DNA of 64,000 nucleotides from an uncultured Eubacteriales bacterium (GTDB lineage Bacteria > Bacillota > Clostridia > Lachnospirales > Lachnospiraceae). The stretch covers positions 4,284 through 68,283 of the forward strand of contig UQNS01000010.1 of NCBI GenBank assembly GCA_900542465.1. Direction: 5' to 3'. The notes beneath the pieces are model-generated. The model had not been told where the DNA came from and ran no database searches. It saw only the letters and a program-made list of their open reading frames with translations. Shown here piece by piece: positions 51,954-61,429 of the stretch. Position 1 is the first letter of the stretch, and each line of letters starts with the position of its first letter. The position numbers and the translations under genes were made by a program.

Positions 51954-54800
51954 ATGAAAAAAGGACAGTTTAAAAATTATATAAAAATTCGCGGAGCCTC
52001 AGAACATAATCTTAAGGGGATAGATGTTGATATCCCCAGAGACTCGCTGGTAGTTCTTACCGGTCTTTCCGGATCGGGAAAGAGCTCGCTGGCATTTGAC
52101 ACTATTTATGCGGAAGGACAGAGACGTTACATGGAATCTCTGTCTTCATATGCCAGACAGTTCCTCGGACAGATGGAGAAACCGAAAGTAGAATCGATCG
52201 AAGGCCTTTCGCCGGCGATCTCTATCGATCAGAAATCTACAAATAGAAATCCTCGTTCAACAGTAGGAACTGTAACAGAGATTTATGATTATATGAGACT
52301 TCTGTTTGCGCGAATAGGAAAGCCGCATTGTCCGTCATGCGGAAGGGTAGTTGAGAAACAGACGGTCGATCAGATGGTAGACCACATATGCAGCCTGGAA
52401 GAGGGAAGTAAGATCCAGCTTCTTGCTCCGGTAGTAAGAGGACGTAAGGGCATGCATGAGAAGGTTCTGGATTCTGCGAGAAAAAGCGGATATTCAAGGG
52501 TCATGGTCGACGGGATCCAGTATGAGCTTGCGGATGATATAGCGCTCGATAAAAACAAGAAGCATGATATCAGCATCATCATTGACAGGCTTGTAATTAA
52601 AAAGGGAATTAATAAACGTCTGACAGATTCTATTGAGACAACGATGAAATTATCCGGAGGGATCATGGATGTCGATGTCATTGGCGGAGAGATACTTAAG
52701 TTTTCTCAGTCTTTCTCATGTCCGAACTGTGGTATCTCCATTGAAGAGATAGAACCAAGATCGTTCTCATTCAATAATCCGTACGGCGCATGTCCGGAAT
52801 GCTTCGGTCTTGGATACAAGATGGAATTTGATCCGGAGCTTATCGTGCCTGATAAGGCCCTGTCGATAAGAGAGGGTGCAATAGCCGCATTTGGCTGGCA
52901 GTCTTCTACAGATGAAAAAAGTTTTTCGGGGGCCCTGCTCAAGGCGCTGGCGGAAGAATATAAATTCAGTCTGGATACGCCTTATAAGGATCTCCCGCAG
53001 AAAATTAAGGATATGCTTATGTATGGGACAGGAGGCAGATCCGTAAAGGTACACTATAAGGGCCAGCGTGGCGTAGGGATATACGACATTGCATTTGACG
53101 GACTTATAAAAAATCTGGAGCAGAGATACAGAGAAACAGGCTCTGACATAATGAAGCAGCAGTACGAGAACTTTATGACGATCACACCATGCGCCTCTTG
53201 TAAAGGTCAGAGGCTGAAGCCATCATCGTTAGCCGTAACTGTTGCGGATAAAAATATATATGAGATGACGACCCTTTCAATAGATAAACTGCGTGATTAT
53301 CTAAATGACGCAGTCGAAGGAAAGAAGATAAGCAAAAGAGATCTAAGCATTGGATCAGAGATCTTAAAGGAGATAAATGCAAGACTTTCTTTTCTTATAG
53401 ACGTGGGGCTTAACTATCTTTCACTGTCAAGGGCAACAGGGACTCTTTCCGGAGGGGAGGCACAGAGAATAAGACTGGCTACTCAGATAGGATCCGGACT
53501 AGTCGGAGTGGCGTATATACTTGATGAGCCAAGTATAGGCCTCCATCAGAGAGATAATGACAAACTTCTTGGAACCCTTGTTCATTTAAGAGATCTTGGA
53601 AATTCTGTTATTGTTGTTGAACATGATGAGGACACTATGCGGGCAGCGGACTGGATCGTAGATATCGGTCCGGGAGCAGGTGAGCATGGCGGAGAAGTAG
53701 TGGCAGTTGGAACAGCAGAGGATATCTGCAAAAATAAAAAGTCAGTGACGGGTGCTTATCTAAGCGGTCGGATCCAGATACCTGTTCCGGCCAGGCGCAG
53801 AGAACCGCAGGGATTCCTGACTATAAAAGGAGCGAGTCAGAACAACCTTAAAAATGTCGACATAGACATCCCTTTAGGCGTACTTACATGCGTTACCGGA
53901 GTCTCCGGATCCGGAAAAAGTTCTCTGGTAAACGAGATCCTTTACAAGCAGATGGCTAAGCAGCTGAACAAAGCCCTGACAGTACCGGGAAAACATAAAG
54001 AGATCATTGGAGTCGAAAATCTGGACAAGGTAATAGATATCGACCAGGCGCCGATCGGAAGGACTCCAAGATCTAACCCTGCCACATATACCGGAGTGTT
54101 TGATATTATAAGAGACCTTTTTGCGGCAACAACAGATGCCAAAGAAAGGGGGTATAAAAAAGGACGCTTTAGTTTTAATGTAAAGGGAGGCCGATGTGAG
54201 GCCTGCTCGGGCGATGGTATCATAAAGATAGAAATGCACTTCTTGCCCGACGTGTATGTTCCATGTGAGGTATGTAAAGGCAAACGTTACAATCGCGAAA
54301 CATTGGAAGTACATTATAAGGGCAAAACAATATATGATGTCTTAAATATGACCGTTGATGAGGCGGTGGAATTTTTCGAAAATGTACCATCTCTTAAACG
54401 TCGTATTGAAACCATCAAAGAAGTGGGCCTGAGCTATATAAGACTGGGCCAACCATCTACCGAACTGTCTGGAGGGGAAGCCCAGAGGATGAAGCTGGCC
54501 AGTGAGCTTGCTAAAAAGAGTACGGGCAAGACTATTTATATATTAGATGAGCCTACAACAGGACTGCACTTTGCGGATGTGCACAAGCTCACAGATATAT
54601 TGCACAGACTGACCGAAAACGGAAATACAGTTGTTGTGATAGAACACAACCTCGATGTTATTAAGACAGCCGATTATATTATCGATATGGGGCCGGAAGG
54701 CGGCGATGGAGGAGGCAAGCTCGTCGCAGCCGGAAAGCCTGAAGATGTCGTTAAGGTAAAAGAGTCTTACACAGGTAAATATTTGAAAAAATATTTGTAA
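51954..54800 (+). CDS. uvrA: Excinuclease ABC subunit A
   Basis: Damage-recognition ATPase of nucleotide excision repair. 948 residues. Two ABC modules: Walker A GLSGSGKSSLAFDTIYAEG (about 33) and GVSGSGKSSLVNEIL (about 643), signatures LSGGEAQRIRLATQIG and LSGGEAQRMKLASELA, Walker B ILDEPSIGLHQRD and ILDEPTTGLHFAD. Three zinc clusters are visible: CPSCGRVV, CPNCGISI/CPECFGLGY and CEACSGDG/CEVCKGKR. GAGAGG precedes the ATG. uvrB and uvrC are not in the window. Confidence 0.98.
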   Translation: MKKGQFKNYIKIRGASEHNLKGIDVDIPRDSLVVLTGLSGSGKSSLAFDTIYAEGQRRYMESLSSYARQFLGQMEKPKVESIEGLSPAISIDQKSTNRNPRSTVGTVTEIYDYMRLLFARIGKPHCPSCGRVVEKQTVDQMVDHICSLEEGSKIQLLAPVVRGRKGMHEKVLDSARKSGYSRVMVDGIQYELADDIALDKNKKHDISIIIDRLVIKKGINKRLTDSIETTMKLSGGIMDVDVIGGEILKFSQSFSCPNCGISIEEIEPRSFSFNNPYGACPECFGLGYKMEFDPELIVPDKALSIREGAIAAFGWQSSTDEKSFSGALLKALAEEYKFSLDTPYKDLPQKIKDMLMYGTGGRSVKVHYKGQRGVGIYDIAFDGLIKNLEQRYRETGSDIMKQQYENFMTITPCASCKGQRLKPSSLAVTVADKNIYEMTTLSIDKLRDYLNDAVEGKKISKRDLSIGSEILKEINARLSFLIDVGLNYLSLSRATGTLSGGEAQRIRLATQIGSGLVGVAYILDEPSIGLHQRDNDKLLGTLVHLRDLGNSVIVVEHDEDTMRAADWIVDIGPGAGEHGGEVVAVGTAEDICKNKKSVTGAYLSGRIQIPVPARRREPQGFLTIKGASQNNLKNVDIDIPLGVLTCVTGVSGSGKSSLVNEILYKQMAKQLNKALTVPGKHKEIIGVENLDKVIDIDQAPIGRTPRSNPATYTGVFDIIRDLFAATTDAKERGYKKGRFSFNVKGGRCEACSGDGIIKIEMHFLPDVYVPCEVCKGKRYNRETLEVHYKGKTIYDVLNMTVDEAVEFFENVPSLKRRIETIKEVGLSYIRLGQPSTELSGGEAQRMKLASELAKKSTGKTIYILDEPTTGLHFADVHKLTDILHRLTENGNTVVVIEHNLDVIKTADYIIDMGPEGGDGGGKLVAAGKPEDVVKVKESYTGKYLKKYL

Positions 54801-54838
54801 CACGAAATCGTATGAGGGTGGGAGAGGAATAATTTGAT

Positions 54839-55591
54839 ATGAAAATGATCTTTAAAGATGTTGTAAATGAATTCACACTCGATGAAATTGTGGACTACTA
54901 TATGGAAAAAGATGGCTTACCGGAAAGTGACAGAGCTGAACTTTATGACACTTACGGTGGTTTTTTGAAGACCCTCGAGAGCAAGGATCCGGTAGAGACC
55001 AACAGGGTCTTACTTGGAATACGCTACAGTGAATACACAGACGATGATGATACGATCCTGTGTTTTGACATTGGAGATCTGGAAAAAAACAAGTATGAGA
55101 ACAATACTGTTAAGAATATGAGTTTTGAGGAGATCGACAATTTACCGGGAGAAAAGGCTGAAGAACTTGAAGCGGTAAGGATACTTCCAAGATCACAAGG
55201 ATACGAATATAGACCATGGGATGAGGTATTGGGCTACGTTATAGATAAGTCTAACCTCGATGAGTATGGTGCATTGCAATTTATTAAAGAAGTTTTCTTT
55301 AAAATTACCTTCTTTGGATTTGATGAAGACTATATTGCAGAGGCGAGAGAAGCTATTGAAGCGACAATGGCTCAGGTCGATGAAGTAAATGAAATGTCTG
55401 AAGAAGAAAAAGCTAAGCATATTTTTACCCCGGAAAGGGCTGCGGCAAGCTTTTCCTTCCAGGACAACAGGTCATTTCAGGAAAAACAGGAGAGCAGATT
55501 CAAGTCTGCGAGAGACACTATTAAGAGAAAAGTGCTGGAATATATGGTTGTCTTCAATTTCCTAAAAAAGAGGAGAGCCGGAGAAAACTAA
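54839..55591 (+). CDS. Hypothetical cytoplasmic protein (DUF6557-like)
   Basis: 250 residues, mixed helical, acidic in the first half. It starts MKMIFKDVVNEFTLDEIVDY and carries YEYRPWDEVLGYVIDKSN and ITFFGFDEDYIAEAREAIEA; the C-terminus is basic (FNFLKKRRAGEN). It reminds me of the DUF6557 family, but I cannot confirm that. GAGAGGA precedes the ATG. It lies 38 nt after uvrA and 33 nt before degV, so these three may share a transcript. Confidence 0.65.
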   Translation: MKMIFKDVVNEFTLDEIVDYYMEKDGLPESDRAELYDTYGGFLKTLESKDPVETNRVLLGIRYSEYTDDDDTILCFDIGDLEKNKYENNTVKNMSFEEIDNLPGEKAEELEAVRILPRSQGYEYRPWDEVLGYVIDKSNLDEYGALQFIKEVFFKITFFGFDEDYIAEAREAIEATMAQVDEVNEMSEEEKAKHIFTPERAAASFSFQDNRSFQEKQESRFKSARDTIKRKVLEYMVVFNFLKKRRAGEN

Positions 55592-55624
55592 ACTTTCCTC
55601 ACTTTTAAGTTTGAGGAGAAACTA

Positions 55625-56476
55625 TTGGGCGTTCGTATTATTACAGACTCAGCATGTGATATGTCACAGGCTGAGGCACAGGAGAAAAACATTACTCTTC
55701 TTCCCCTTACCATTACATTTGGAGAAGAAGAGTATCAGGATGGAGTAACAATAAATAACGAGCAGTTTTACAAGAGGCTGCAGAAAAAAGATATATTTCC
55801 TAAAACCAGCCAGGTATCGCCGTTTGTTTATGAGAAGGAGATCGAAAAAGCAAGGGGAGAGGGGGATGAAGTCTTAATTATAACTATATCGTCCAAGGTT
55901 TCCGGATGTTACCAGAGTGCAGTCATAGCAAGAGAGCATCACCCGGAAGGAGTCTATATATGTGATTCCATGCACGTATGCGGGAGTGAATACATAATAG
56001 TTGAGCTTGCGGTCAGACTTCGCGACCAGGGTAAGTCAGCAGAAGAGATCTTTAATATTCTTGAAAAAGAAAAGCACAGAGCCCGTCTTGCAACGGCATT
56101 CGATACATTAGAGTATCTGAAGTTGGGCGGAAGACTCAGCAATGCATCGGCCTTTATAGGCACGCTTTTTAACTTTAAGCCTATATTAAAGGTGGAGGAA
56201 GGTCTTATCTCATCAGTTGGTAAGGCAAGAGGAAGCAAGAAGGCTAATTTAAAGCTGAAAGAGCTTATAAAAAGTTTTGGAGAGGTCGATGAGGATATGC
56301 CTGTGAGTCTTGCGCTTGCAGATAAGGATGACACTAATATGAATGATTTTTGTGATATAGCATCAGATATAATCCCTCCGACGGATAAGATATTAAGAAC
56401 AGAAGTAGGGGCGACAGTTGGCGCACATGCAGGCCCTGGAGCATTTGCATTTTCTTTTTTCATAAAAGAAAAGTGA
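55625..56476 (+). CDS. DegV family protein (fatty-acid binding)
   Basis: 283 residues. DegV/FakB-type proteins bind one fatty acid and present it to FakA kinase for lipid synthesis. The family landmarks are GVRIITDSACDMSQAEAQEK, EYQDGVTINNEQFYKRLQ, FPKTSQVSPF, ITISSKVSGCYQSA, FDTLEYLKLGGRLSNASAF and VGATVGAHAGPGAF near the end. It starts at TTG 55625, preceded by GAGGAG. FakA is not in this window. Confidence 0.92.
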   Translation: MGVRIITDSACDMSQAEAQEKNITLLPLTITFGEEEYQDGVTINNEQFYKRLQKKDIFPKTSQVSPFVYEKEIEKARGEGDEVLIITISSKVSGCYQSAVIAREHHPEGVYICDSMHVCGSEYIIVELAVRLRDQGKSAEEIFNILEKEKHRARLATAFDTLEYLKLGGRLSNASAFIGTLFNFKPILKVEEGLISSVGKARGSKKANLKLKELIKSFGEVDEDMPVSLALADKDDTNMNDFCDIASDIIPPTDKILRTEVGATVGAHAGPGAFAFSFFIKEK

Positions 56477-56510
56477 CCATTTAAGAGTGTTAGTTTGAAA
56501 GTTATTGTTA

Positions 56511-56567
56511 AATAAGCGGTAAGAGCGTTTATCAGATATGGTATATCGCATCTTACCGCTTATTTTT
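56511..56567 (+). terminator. Terminator after degV
   Basis: 14-bp stem aataagcggtaaga / tcttaccgcttatt with a ~26-nt loop, then T-run. Confidence 0.85.
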
Positions 56568-56602
56568 TGCCACTTAGGTGTTATCCGGGGACAGAAGGCA
56601 TG

Positions 56603-56622
56603 TCTGAATGCTAATATTCAGA
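56603..56622. promoter_or_regulatory. Inverted repeat just upstream of the LytTR gene
   Basis: Perfect TCTGAAT-gctaat-ATTCAGA, ending 6 bp before the AAAGGAG ribosome binding site. It could be a LytTR operator or an RNA hairpin affecting translation. Confidence 0.45.
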
Positions 56623-56642
56623 TGTGGAAAGGAGCAAGATCA

Positions 56643-57077
56643 ATGAAGGCGGAAATAAAGATAGACTCATCATTAAAAGAACCGTATGCGGTGATCTACA
56701 CAGATCAGATCACTGCTGAAGTCACAAGGATCATTGAGGCGATCAGGAGCAGCGAGGAAATTATTACTGTAAAAGAAGAGGATAAGATATCTATCCTCAA
56801 GCCTGATGAAATATATATGGTGAGGGTAGAAGAGGGGAAGACTTATATATACGGAAGAGAAAAATGCTGGGGAAGCAATAAGAGGCTGTATGAGATGAAA
56901 GAGCAGCTGGGAGCCGGTTTTATGCAGATAGCAAAAGCCTGCATCATTAATCTGTCGTACATGGACAGCGTAGAGACTTCATTTGGAGGAATGATGAAGA
57001 TGCGTTTGAAGAACGGACTGAAGGAATACGTTTCCCGCAGATATCTTCCGGGACTCAAGGAGTATCTTGGCATATGA
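56643..57077 (+). CDS. LytTR-domain DNA-binding protein
   Basis: Stand-alone LytTR transcription factor without a receiver domain. 144 residues from ATG 56643, with AAAGGAG before it. The N-terminal ~55 residues (MKAEIKIDSSLKEPYAVIYT) precede a LytTR domain: EEIITVKEEDKISILKPDEI, YIYGREKCWGSNKRLYEMKE and RRYLPGLKEYLG. It is paired with the DUF3021 membrane gene 13 nt downstream, the usual two-gene regulatory unit in which the membrane protein restrains the LytTR protein. Confidence 0.9.
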   Translation: MKAEIKIDSSLKEPYAVIYTDQITAEVTRIIEAIRSSEEIITVKEEDKISILKPDEIYMVRVEEGKTYIYGREKCWGSNKRLYEMKEQLGAGFMQIAKACIINLSYMDSVETSFGGMMKMRLKNGLKEYVSRRYLPGLKEYLGI

Positions 57078-57090
57078 AAGGAGAAGAAAA

Positions 57091-57579
57091 ATGAGTGAAA
57101 CAGAAAACAGATATAATGAGAGATATAAGATAAAGACCAGAAAAGATATAGGCAAAGCAGTATTCAGATCAACGCTCGTATCCATAGGCATCGCATGCGC
57201 TATATTCGTAGTGATAGGAGTTATCAATGACCTTGCCGGAGGAGGAAGTATGACCTTATATACCGGCTATGCTTTCAGCAGAATGGCTCTGGCAACGTTG
57301 ATCACGGCTTTGGGTTTTGGAATCCCTTCATTTGTCTACAACATTGAAAGTATTCAAAAAGGATTGGCAACTCTTATACATATGGGTATCGGCATAAGTA
57401 TTTATATAACCGTTGGTGCAATGGTAGGCTGGATCCCCGTTAATAAAGGCATATGGGTCGTAGTTGGTTCAGTAGGTATAAGCATAGGCGCATCATTCCT
57501 CATATGGCTTGGTTTTTTCTTTAAATACAGAAAAGAAGACCGAAAAATAAATGATGCTATTAAAAACAAAAACAGATAA
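57091..57579 (+). CDS. DUF3021-family membrane protein
   Basis: 162 residues from ATG 57091, preceded by GAAAGGAG. Four membrane helices (about 28-50, 62-82, 96-116, 124-146) with short charged ends match DUF3021. In such LytTR-DUF3021 pairs the membrane protein is thought to sequester the regulator; here this is inferred from the pairing. Confidence 0.85.
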   Translation: MSETENRYNERYKIKTRKDIGKAVFRSTLVSIGIACAIFVVIGVINDLAGGGSMTLYTGYAFSRMALATLITALGFGIPSFVYNIESIQKGLATLIHMGIGISIYITVGAMVGWIPVNKGIWVVVGSVGISIGASFLIWLGFFFKYRKEDRKINDAIKNKNR

Positions 57580-57676
57580 AAACAGTTAAAACTTACTGCT
57601 TTCAGGTGTATCATAGGAGTAAGTTTGGACAGCCTTTCTCCAAAGATCTGGAAAGAGGCTTTTTTTGAGGTGAATA

Positions 57677-58468
57677 ATGACTATTGAACAAATGTGCCGC
57701 AGGCGAAAGGAACTCGGATATTCATATCGGCAGCTGGCGGATCTTACGAGGATTCCCCTTGGAACTATTCAGAAGATATTCGGCGGAGTGACCAAATCTC
57801 CGAGACGTGAGACGATAAAGGCCTTAGAAAGGCTTCTGGGAGATAATGAAAAGGGAAGCGATGAGGAACTCAGAACTTTTCTTATGCCGGGCTATGAAAA
57901 GGACCGTGGAGAATTGGATCTTTATGATTACTACAGGATCCCTGACAATATGAGGGCAGAGCTTATAGACGGAAGATTTTATGAAATGGAAGCTCAGGGC
58001 CTTTTAGAACAGATGGCTGCCGGTCTTATAGGAACTCAGCTGATCCGGCAGATAGAGATGAAAGGACTTGAGTGGGCAGCGCTTTTCGCAAGCCCAAGCG
58101 TCCGCCTTAATAAGGATAAATGGACAGTGGTAGAGCCTGATCTTATCGTGGTCAGCGCCAGAAGCAAGCTGCAGAAGAAACGGATCGAAGGGGCGCCGGA
58201 CTTCGTACTGGAAGTAACAAGTAACGCAACGCATAAAAAAGATCTTGTAATGAAAACATATAAATATGAAGAGGCAGGCGTCCATATCTACTGGATATTG
58301 GAACCTGAAAGGAGACGTTTGTTAACATATGATTTCAGTGGAAAAGGTGAGCTTGAGATATATGAGATGGATAAAGACACAGAGGCTGTCTTCGAACTGG
58401 AGGGGCATGTGTTCAGGATCGACTTCGGCCCGGTCATTGCAGGAATATCAGGCTTAGAAGATAAATAA
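57677..58468 (+). CDS. XRE-type HTH fused to Uma2-family (DUF820) nuclease-like domain
   Basis: 263 residues. N-terminal helix-turn-helix (about 1-55: CRRRKELGYSYRQLADLTRI, GTIQKIFGG). The rest is a Uma2 domain of the PD-(D/E)xK fold: YELIDGRFYEMEA-type opening (RAELIDGRFYEMEAQGLLEQ), PSVRLNKDKWTVVEPDLIVV, then APDFVLEVTSNATHKKDLVM and YKYEEAGVHIYWILEPERRR. The acidic D and E of the active-site cluster are present. Uma2 proteins are common in cyanobacteria and Firmicutes with unknown role. Monocistronic, ending at a convergent terminator. Confidence 0.85.
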   Translation: MTIEQMCRRRKELGYSYRQLADLTRIPLGTIQKIFGGVTKSPRRETIKALERLLGDNEKGSDEELRTFLMPGYEKDRGELDLYDYYRIPDNMRAELIDGRFYEMEAQGLLEQMAAGLIGTQLIRQIEMKGLEWAALFASPSVRLNKDKWTVVEPDLIVVSARSKLQKKRIEGAPDFVLEVTSNATHKKDLVMKTYKYEEAGVHIYWILEPERRRLLTYDFSGKGELEIYEMDKDTEAVFELEGHVFRIDFGPVIAGISGLEDK

Positions 58469-58500
58469 AAAACGGACTCTTGGATAAGAGTCCGTTTTTT
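58469..58500. terminator. Bidirectional terminator (Uma2 / siderophore ABC ATPase)
   Basis: AACGGACTCTT / AAGAGTCCGTT with a GGAT loop, A-run before and T6 after. Confidence 0.9.
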
Positions 58501-58507
58501 CATGAGA

Positions 58508-59311
58508 TCATTCGCTCCCGGAATGGTATCTTCCGATAGGAATAATAAATGGTGTATTTGACACGGGGTCTGTTATGACCATACAGTTCAAGCCGTATAC
58601 CTTATCCATAAGTTCAGGGGTTATGATATCGACAGGTCTGCCTTCCGCAATAAGCTTACCATTAGACATAGCAAATATATGGTCAGCATAGCGGGCGGCA
58701 AGATTGATGTCATGGAGGACCATAAGGATAGTCAGACCTCGTTTTCTGTTTAATTCCGTAAGCAGATCAAGGATTTCGACCTGATAAGAAATATCAAGGA
58801 AGGTCGTAGGCTCATCGAGAAGCAGAAGGTCTGTATCCTGGGCCAGCGCCAGGGCGATCCAGACTCTCTGGCGCTGGCCGCCTGAAAGCTCATCGACACA
58901 TTTATCAGCCAGTTCAGTGACACCCATTATATCAAGAGCCTCTGCTACAGCATCAAAGTCTTTTTTTGTCATACCATGCATCATCTTGTGGTAAGGAAAA
59001 CGTCCCCGTGCGACAAGGTCGGTCACCTTGATCCCTTCAGGGACAACAGGTGACTGAGGAAGAAGGCCTAGCAGACGTGCTAATTCCTTAGGATGGTAAT
59101 GGTTAAGCGTTTTATCATCCAATGTGACGCCGCCTTTAATAGGCTTCAATAGCCTGGCAAAAGTCTTCAAAAGAGTGGATTTGCCGCATCCGTTGGCACC
59201 AAGGATCACGGAGATCTTACCATCCGGGACGGTCATTTCCATGTCATCCACTATAACTTTTCCGTCATAGCCGGCAGACAGGGTATTTGTTTTCAAAATA
59301 TGTTTATCCAT
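58508..59311 (-). CDS. Iron-siderophore ABC transporter, ATP-binding protein (FepC/FecE type)
   Basis: Powers uptake through the two FecCD permeases. 267 residues. Walker A LGANGCGKST (about 37), signature LSGGQRQRVW, Walker B LLLLDEPTTFLD and H-loop LHDINLAARYAD are all intact. Its start codon overlaps the permease stop by 1 nt (TAATG), so it is translationally coupled. It is the last gene of the operon and ends at the convergent terminator. Confidence 0.95.
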   Translation of the reverse strand: MDKHILKTNTLSAGYDGKVIVDDMEMTVPDGKISVILGANGCGKSTLLKTFARLLKPIKGGVTLDDKTLNHYHPKELARLLGLLPQSPVVPEGIKVTDLVARGRFPYHKMMHGMTKKDFDAVAEALDIMGVTELADKCVDELSGGQRQRVWIALALAQDTDLLLLDEPTTFLDISYQVEILDLLTELNRKRGLTILMVLHDINLAARYADHIFAMSNGKLIAEGRPVDIITPELMDKVYGLNCMVITDPVSNTPFIIPIGRYHSGSE

Positions 59312-60402
59312 TATATGCCGGATCCTTTCTTGTTCATACTGATCAGCAGGAATAAGAGGTATGGCGCGCCGATAATACCGGTAATCACGCCAACCGGGTA
59401 TCTTACTGAGAATGCGTATTGACCTGTCAGATCTGCAGCTAATACTAAGATCGCACCGGTCAGGGCGGCTGCGACCATATTGCCCTTTCCGGCGCTGCCG
59501 GACAGCTTAGTAGATATCGGTCCGGCCAGAAAGGCCACAGATGCGATTGGGCCTGCAGCCGCGGTAGCGAATGCAGTTAGCAGCAAGGCAAATATGATCA
59601 GCAATATTCGCGTAAGGTTTGGATTGGCGCCGAGAGTCTGGGCGAATTCCTCTCCAAGCTGCAGAGTGACAAGATGTTTATTGAGGCAAAGTATTGCGAT
59701 GCCTGCAGCTGCGACTACTACTGCCAAAACAGGCAGATTATCGAGTGTAGCTGAATTAAGGCTTCCGCTGAGCCATCTGAGGGCTCCATTTAACTCATAT
59801 GCTGAAGTATTAAGGAGGATCCATGATATAGCGGCACTTAAAAAAGCCTGAAAGCCTATACCTATGAGGATAAGTCTATTATGAGAAAAGCCATGTCCAT
59901 GAGATAAGGCGTATATACCTAAGGCGACCCCAAGGCCGACGACCACAGCCCAAACAGAAACAATAGCACCGCTCAGGTGGAATATAAGTATAGCAATAAC
60001 CGCGGCCAGACTCGATCCGGATGAAACACCGATTATATCGGGACTGGCCAAAGGATTTCTTAAAATCTTCTGAAAGGTATTTCCTGACATGCCAAATGCG
60101 AGTCCGCATAAAAGACCTGTCAGCATTCGCGGAAGACGAAGGGTCATTATGGTGAAAGAACCCTCATCGGTTTTTCCAAGGATATTTCCAATGATCACTG
60201 AGGGTGAGTATATAGTCTTTCCATATATCATTTCAGTACATATAAGACCAAAAAGGATCGAAGCCATGATCGTACACACGATAGTGTACCTGGCGTTACG
60301 CCGCCTGTAGCCTTTGATTATTGCCGATTTAGCTGCAGCAGACCTTTCGGGCCGGTGAAGGATAAGATCACTGCCTTTATGGTTTTCAATTTCATTGATC
60401 AT
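59311..60402 (-). CDS. FecCD-family siderophore permease 2
   Basis: 363 residues with an extended N-terminus (~50 residues, basic, before the first helix) and about 9-10 membrane helices. BtuC/FecCD motifs: RLPRMLTGLLCGLAFGMSGN, RNPLASPDIIGVSSG, GPIASVAFLAGPI and AADLTGQYAFSVRYPVGVIT with GAPYLLFLL at the end. Overlaps the upstream permease by 4 nt (ATGA) and the ATPase by 1 nt. Confidence 0.94.
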   Translation of the reverse strand: MINEIENHKGSDLILHRPERSAAAKSAIIKGYRRRNARYTIVCTIMASILFGLICTEMIYGKTIYSPSVIIGNILGKTDEGSFTIMTLRLPRMLTGLLCGLAFGMSGNTFQKILRNPLASPDIIGVSSGSSLAAVIAILIFHLSGAIVSVWAVVVGLGVALGIYALSHGHGFSHNRLILIGIGFQAFLSAAISWILLNTSAYELNGALRWLSGSLNSATLDNLPVLAVVVAAAGIAILCLNKHLVTLQLGEEFAQTLGANPNLTRILLIIFALLLTAFATAAAGPIASVAFLAGPISTKLSGSAGKGNMVAAALTGAILVLAADLTGQYAFSVRYPVGVITGIIGAPYLLFLLISMNKKGSGI

Positions 60403-61394
60403 AATGACTTCACCTTGACCCTTCTAACGATAAACACAAATACAGGTGCACCTATCACAGCGGTAACTATACCCACATTTATTTCCCTATTACCGCCGAG
60501 CACACGGCCGATAACGTCCGAAACAAGCAGGAGGCAGGCGCCCCCAATGGCTGACATAGGAATTATCCACTTCATATCAGGTCCCATTAAAAGACGCATA
60601 AAATGTGGGATCATAAGCCCGACGAAGGCAATAGGCCCTGCAAGCGCCGTTGTCGTTCCGCAGAGGATGACCCCGGCAAGGGCAGCCAAGCCTCTGACAA
60701 GGACAACATTCGTCCCGAGTCCGGTTGCGACATCGTCTCCCAGAGCAAGCGCATTTAAAGACGGAGCTATACAGACAGCAATAATGAAGCCGGCAGACAG
60801 AAAAGGAAGAAAATATCCTATATCCTGCCAGGTCGCACCGCCTATGCTGCCCGTCTGCCAGAAACGGAACTGGTCTAAAATATTACTGTTTGGAAGCATA
60901 ATCGCATTCACAAGTGAGAGCAAAGCGATACTTGTAGCTGCACCGGCAAGAGCCAGTTTTATAGGAGTGGCGCCTCCGCCCCCCATCGAAGCAAGTCCAT
61001 AAACAAATATGGCAGTAATAGCCGCACCCGCCAAGGCAAGTCCGATATACTGCCATTTTAAACCAATATGGAAAAAGGCTATTCCAACAACAACGAAGAG
61101 AGAAGCGCCGGTGTTGACACCAAGGATACTTGGGTCAGCAATAGGGTTTCTGGTTAGGGACTGCATGAGTCCGCCTGAAACCGCCAGGGCAGCACCGGCG
61201 ATAATTCCAAAGATCGTTCTTGGAAATCGGGCCTGAACGACGCTTACATCAAATGATGTTCCATCGCCAAGCCCGAAAGCTGCAAGTACACTTTTTATAC
61301 CTACTGTCTTAGCGCCAAATGCGACTGAGGCAAGTATGCATAACGCTAACGCCACTAATGAAAGTGTTACGCCAAGTGTTCTTCTAGTTTTCAT
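60399..61394 (-). CDS. FecCD-family siderophore permease 1
   Basis: 331 residues, ~9-10 helices. RFPRTIFGIIAGAALAVSGG, RNPIADPSILGVNTGASLF, GPIAFVGLMIPHFMRLLMGP and the GAPVFVFIVRR end are the family pattern. It pairs with permease 2 as a heterodimer. The start is 35 nt after the binding-protein stop. Confidence 0.95.
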   Translation of the reverse strand: MKTRRTLGVTLSLVALALCILASVAFGAKTVGIKSVLAAFGLGDGTSFDVSVVQARFPRTIFGIIAGAALAVSGGLMQSLTRNPIADPSILGVNTGASLFVVVGIAFFHIGLKWQYIGLALAGAAITAIFVYGLASMGGGGATPIKLALAGAATSIALLSLVNAIMLPNSNILDQFRFWQTGSIGGATWQDIGYFLPFLSAGFIIAVCIAPSLNALALGDDVATGLGTNVVLVRGLAALAGVILCGTTTALAGPIAFVGLMIPHFMRLLMGPDMKWIIPMSAIGGACLLLVSDVIGRVLGGNREINVGIVTAVIGAPVFVFIVRRVKVKSL

Positions 61395-61429
61395 TATTAA
61401 TTTTATTTCCTTATTTTATTCTGATCGAA

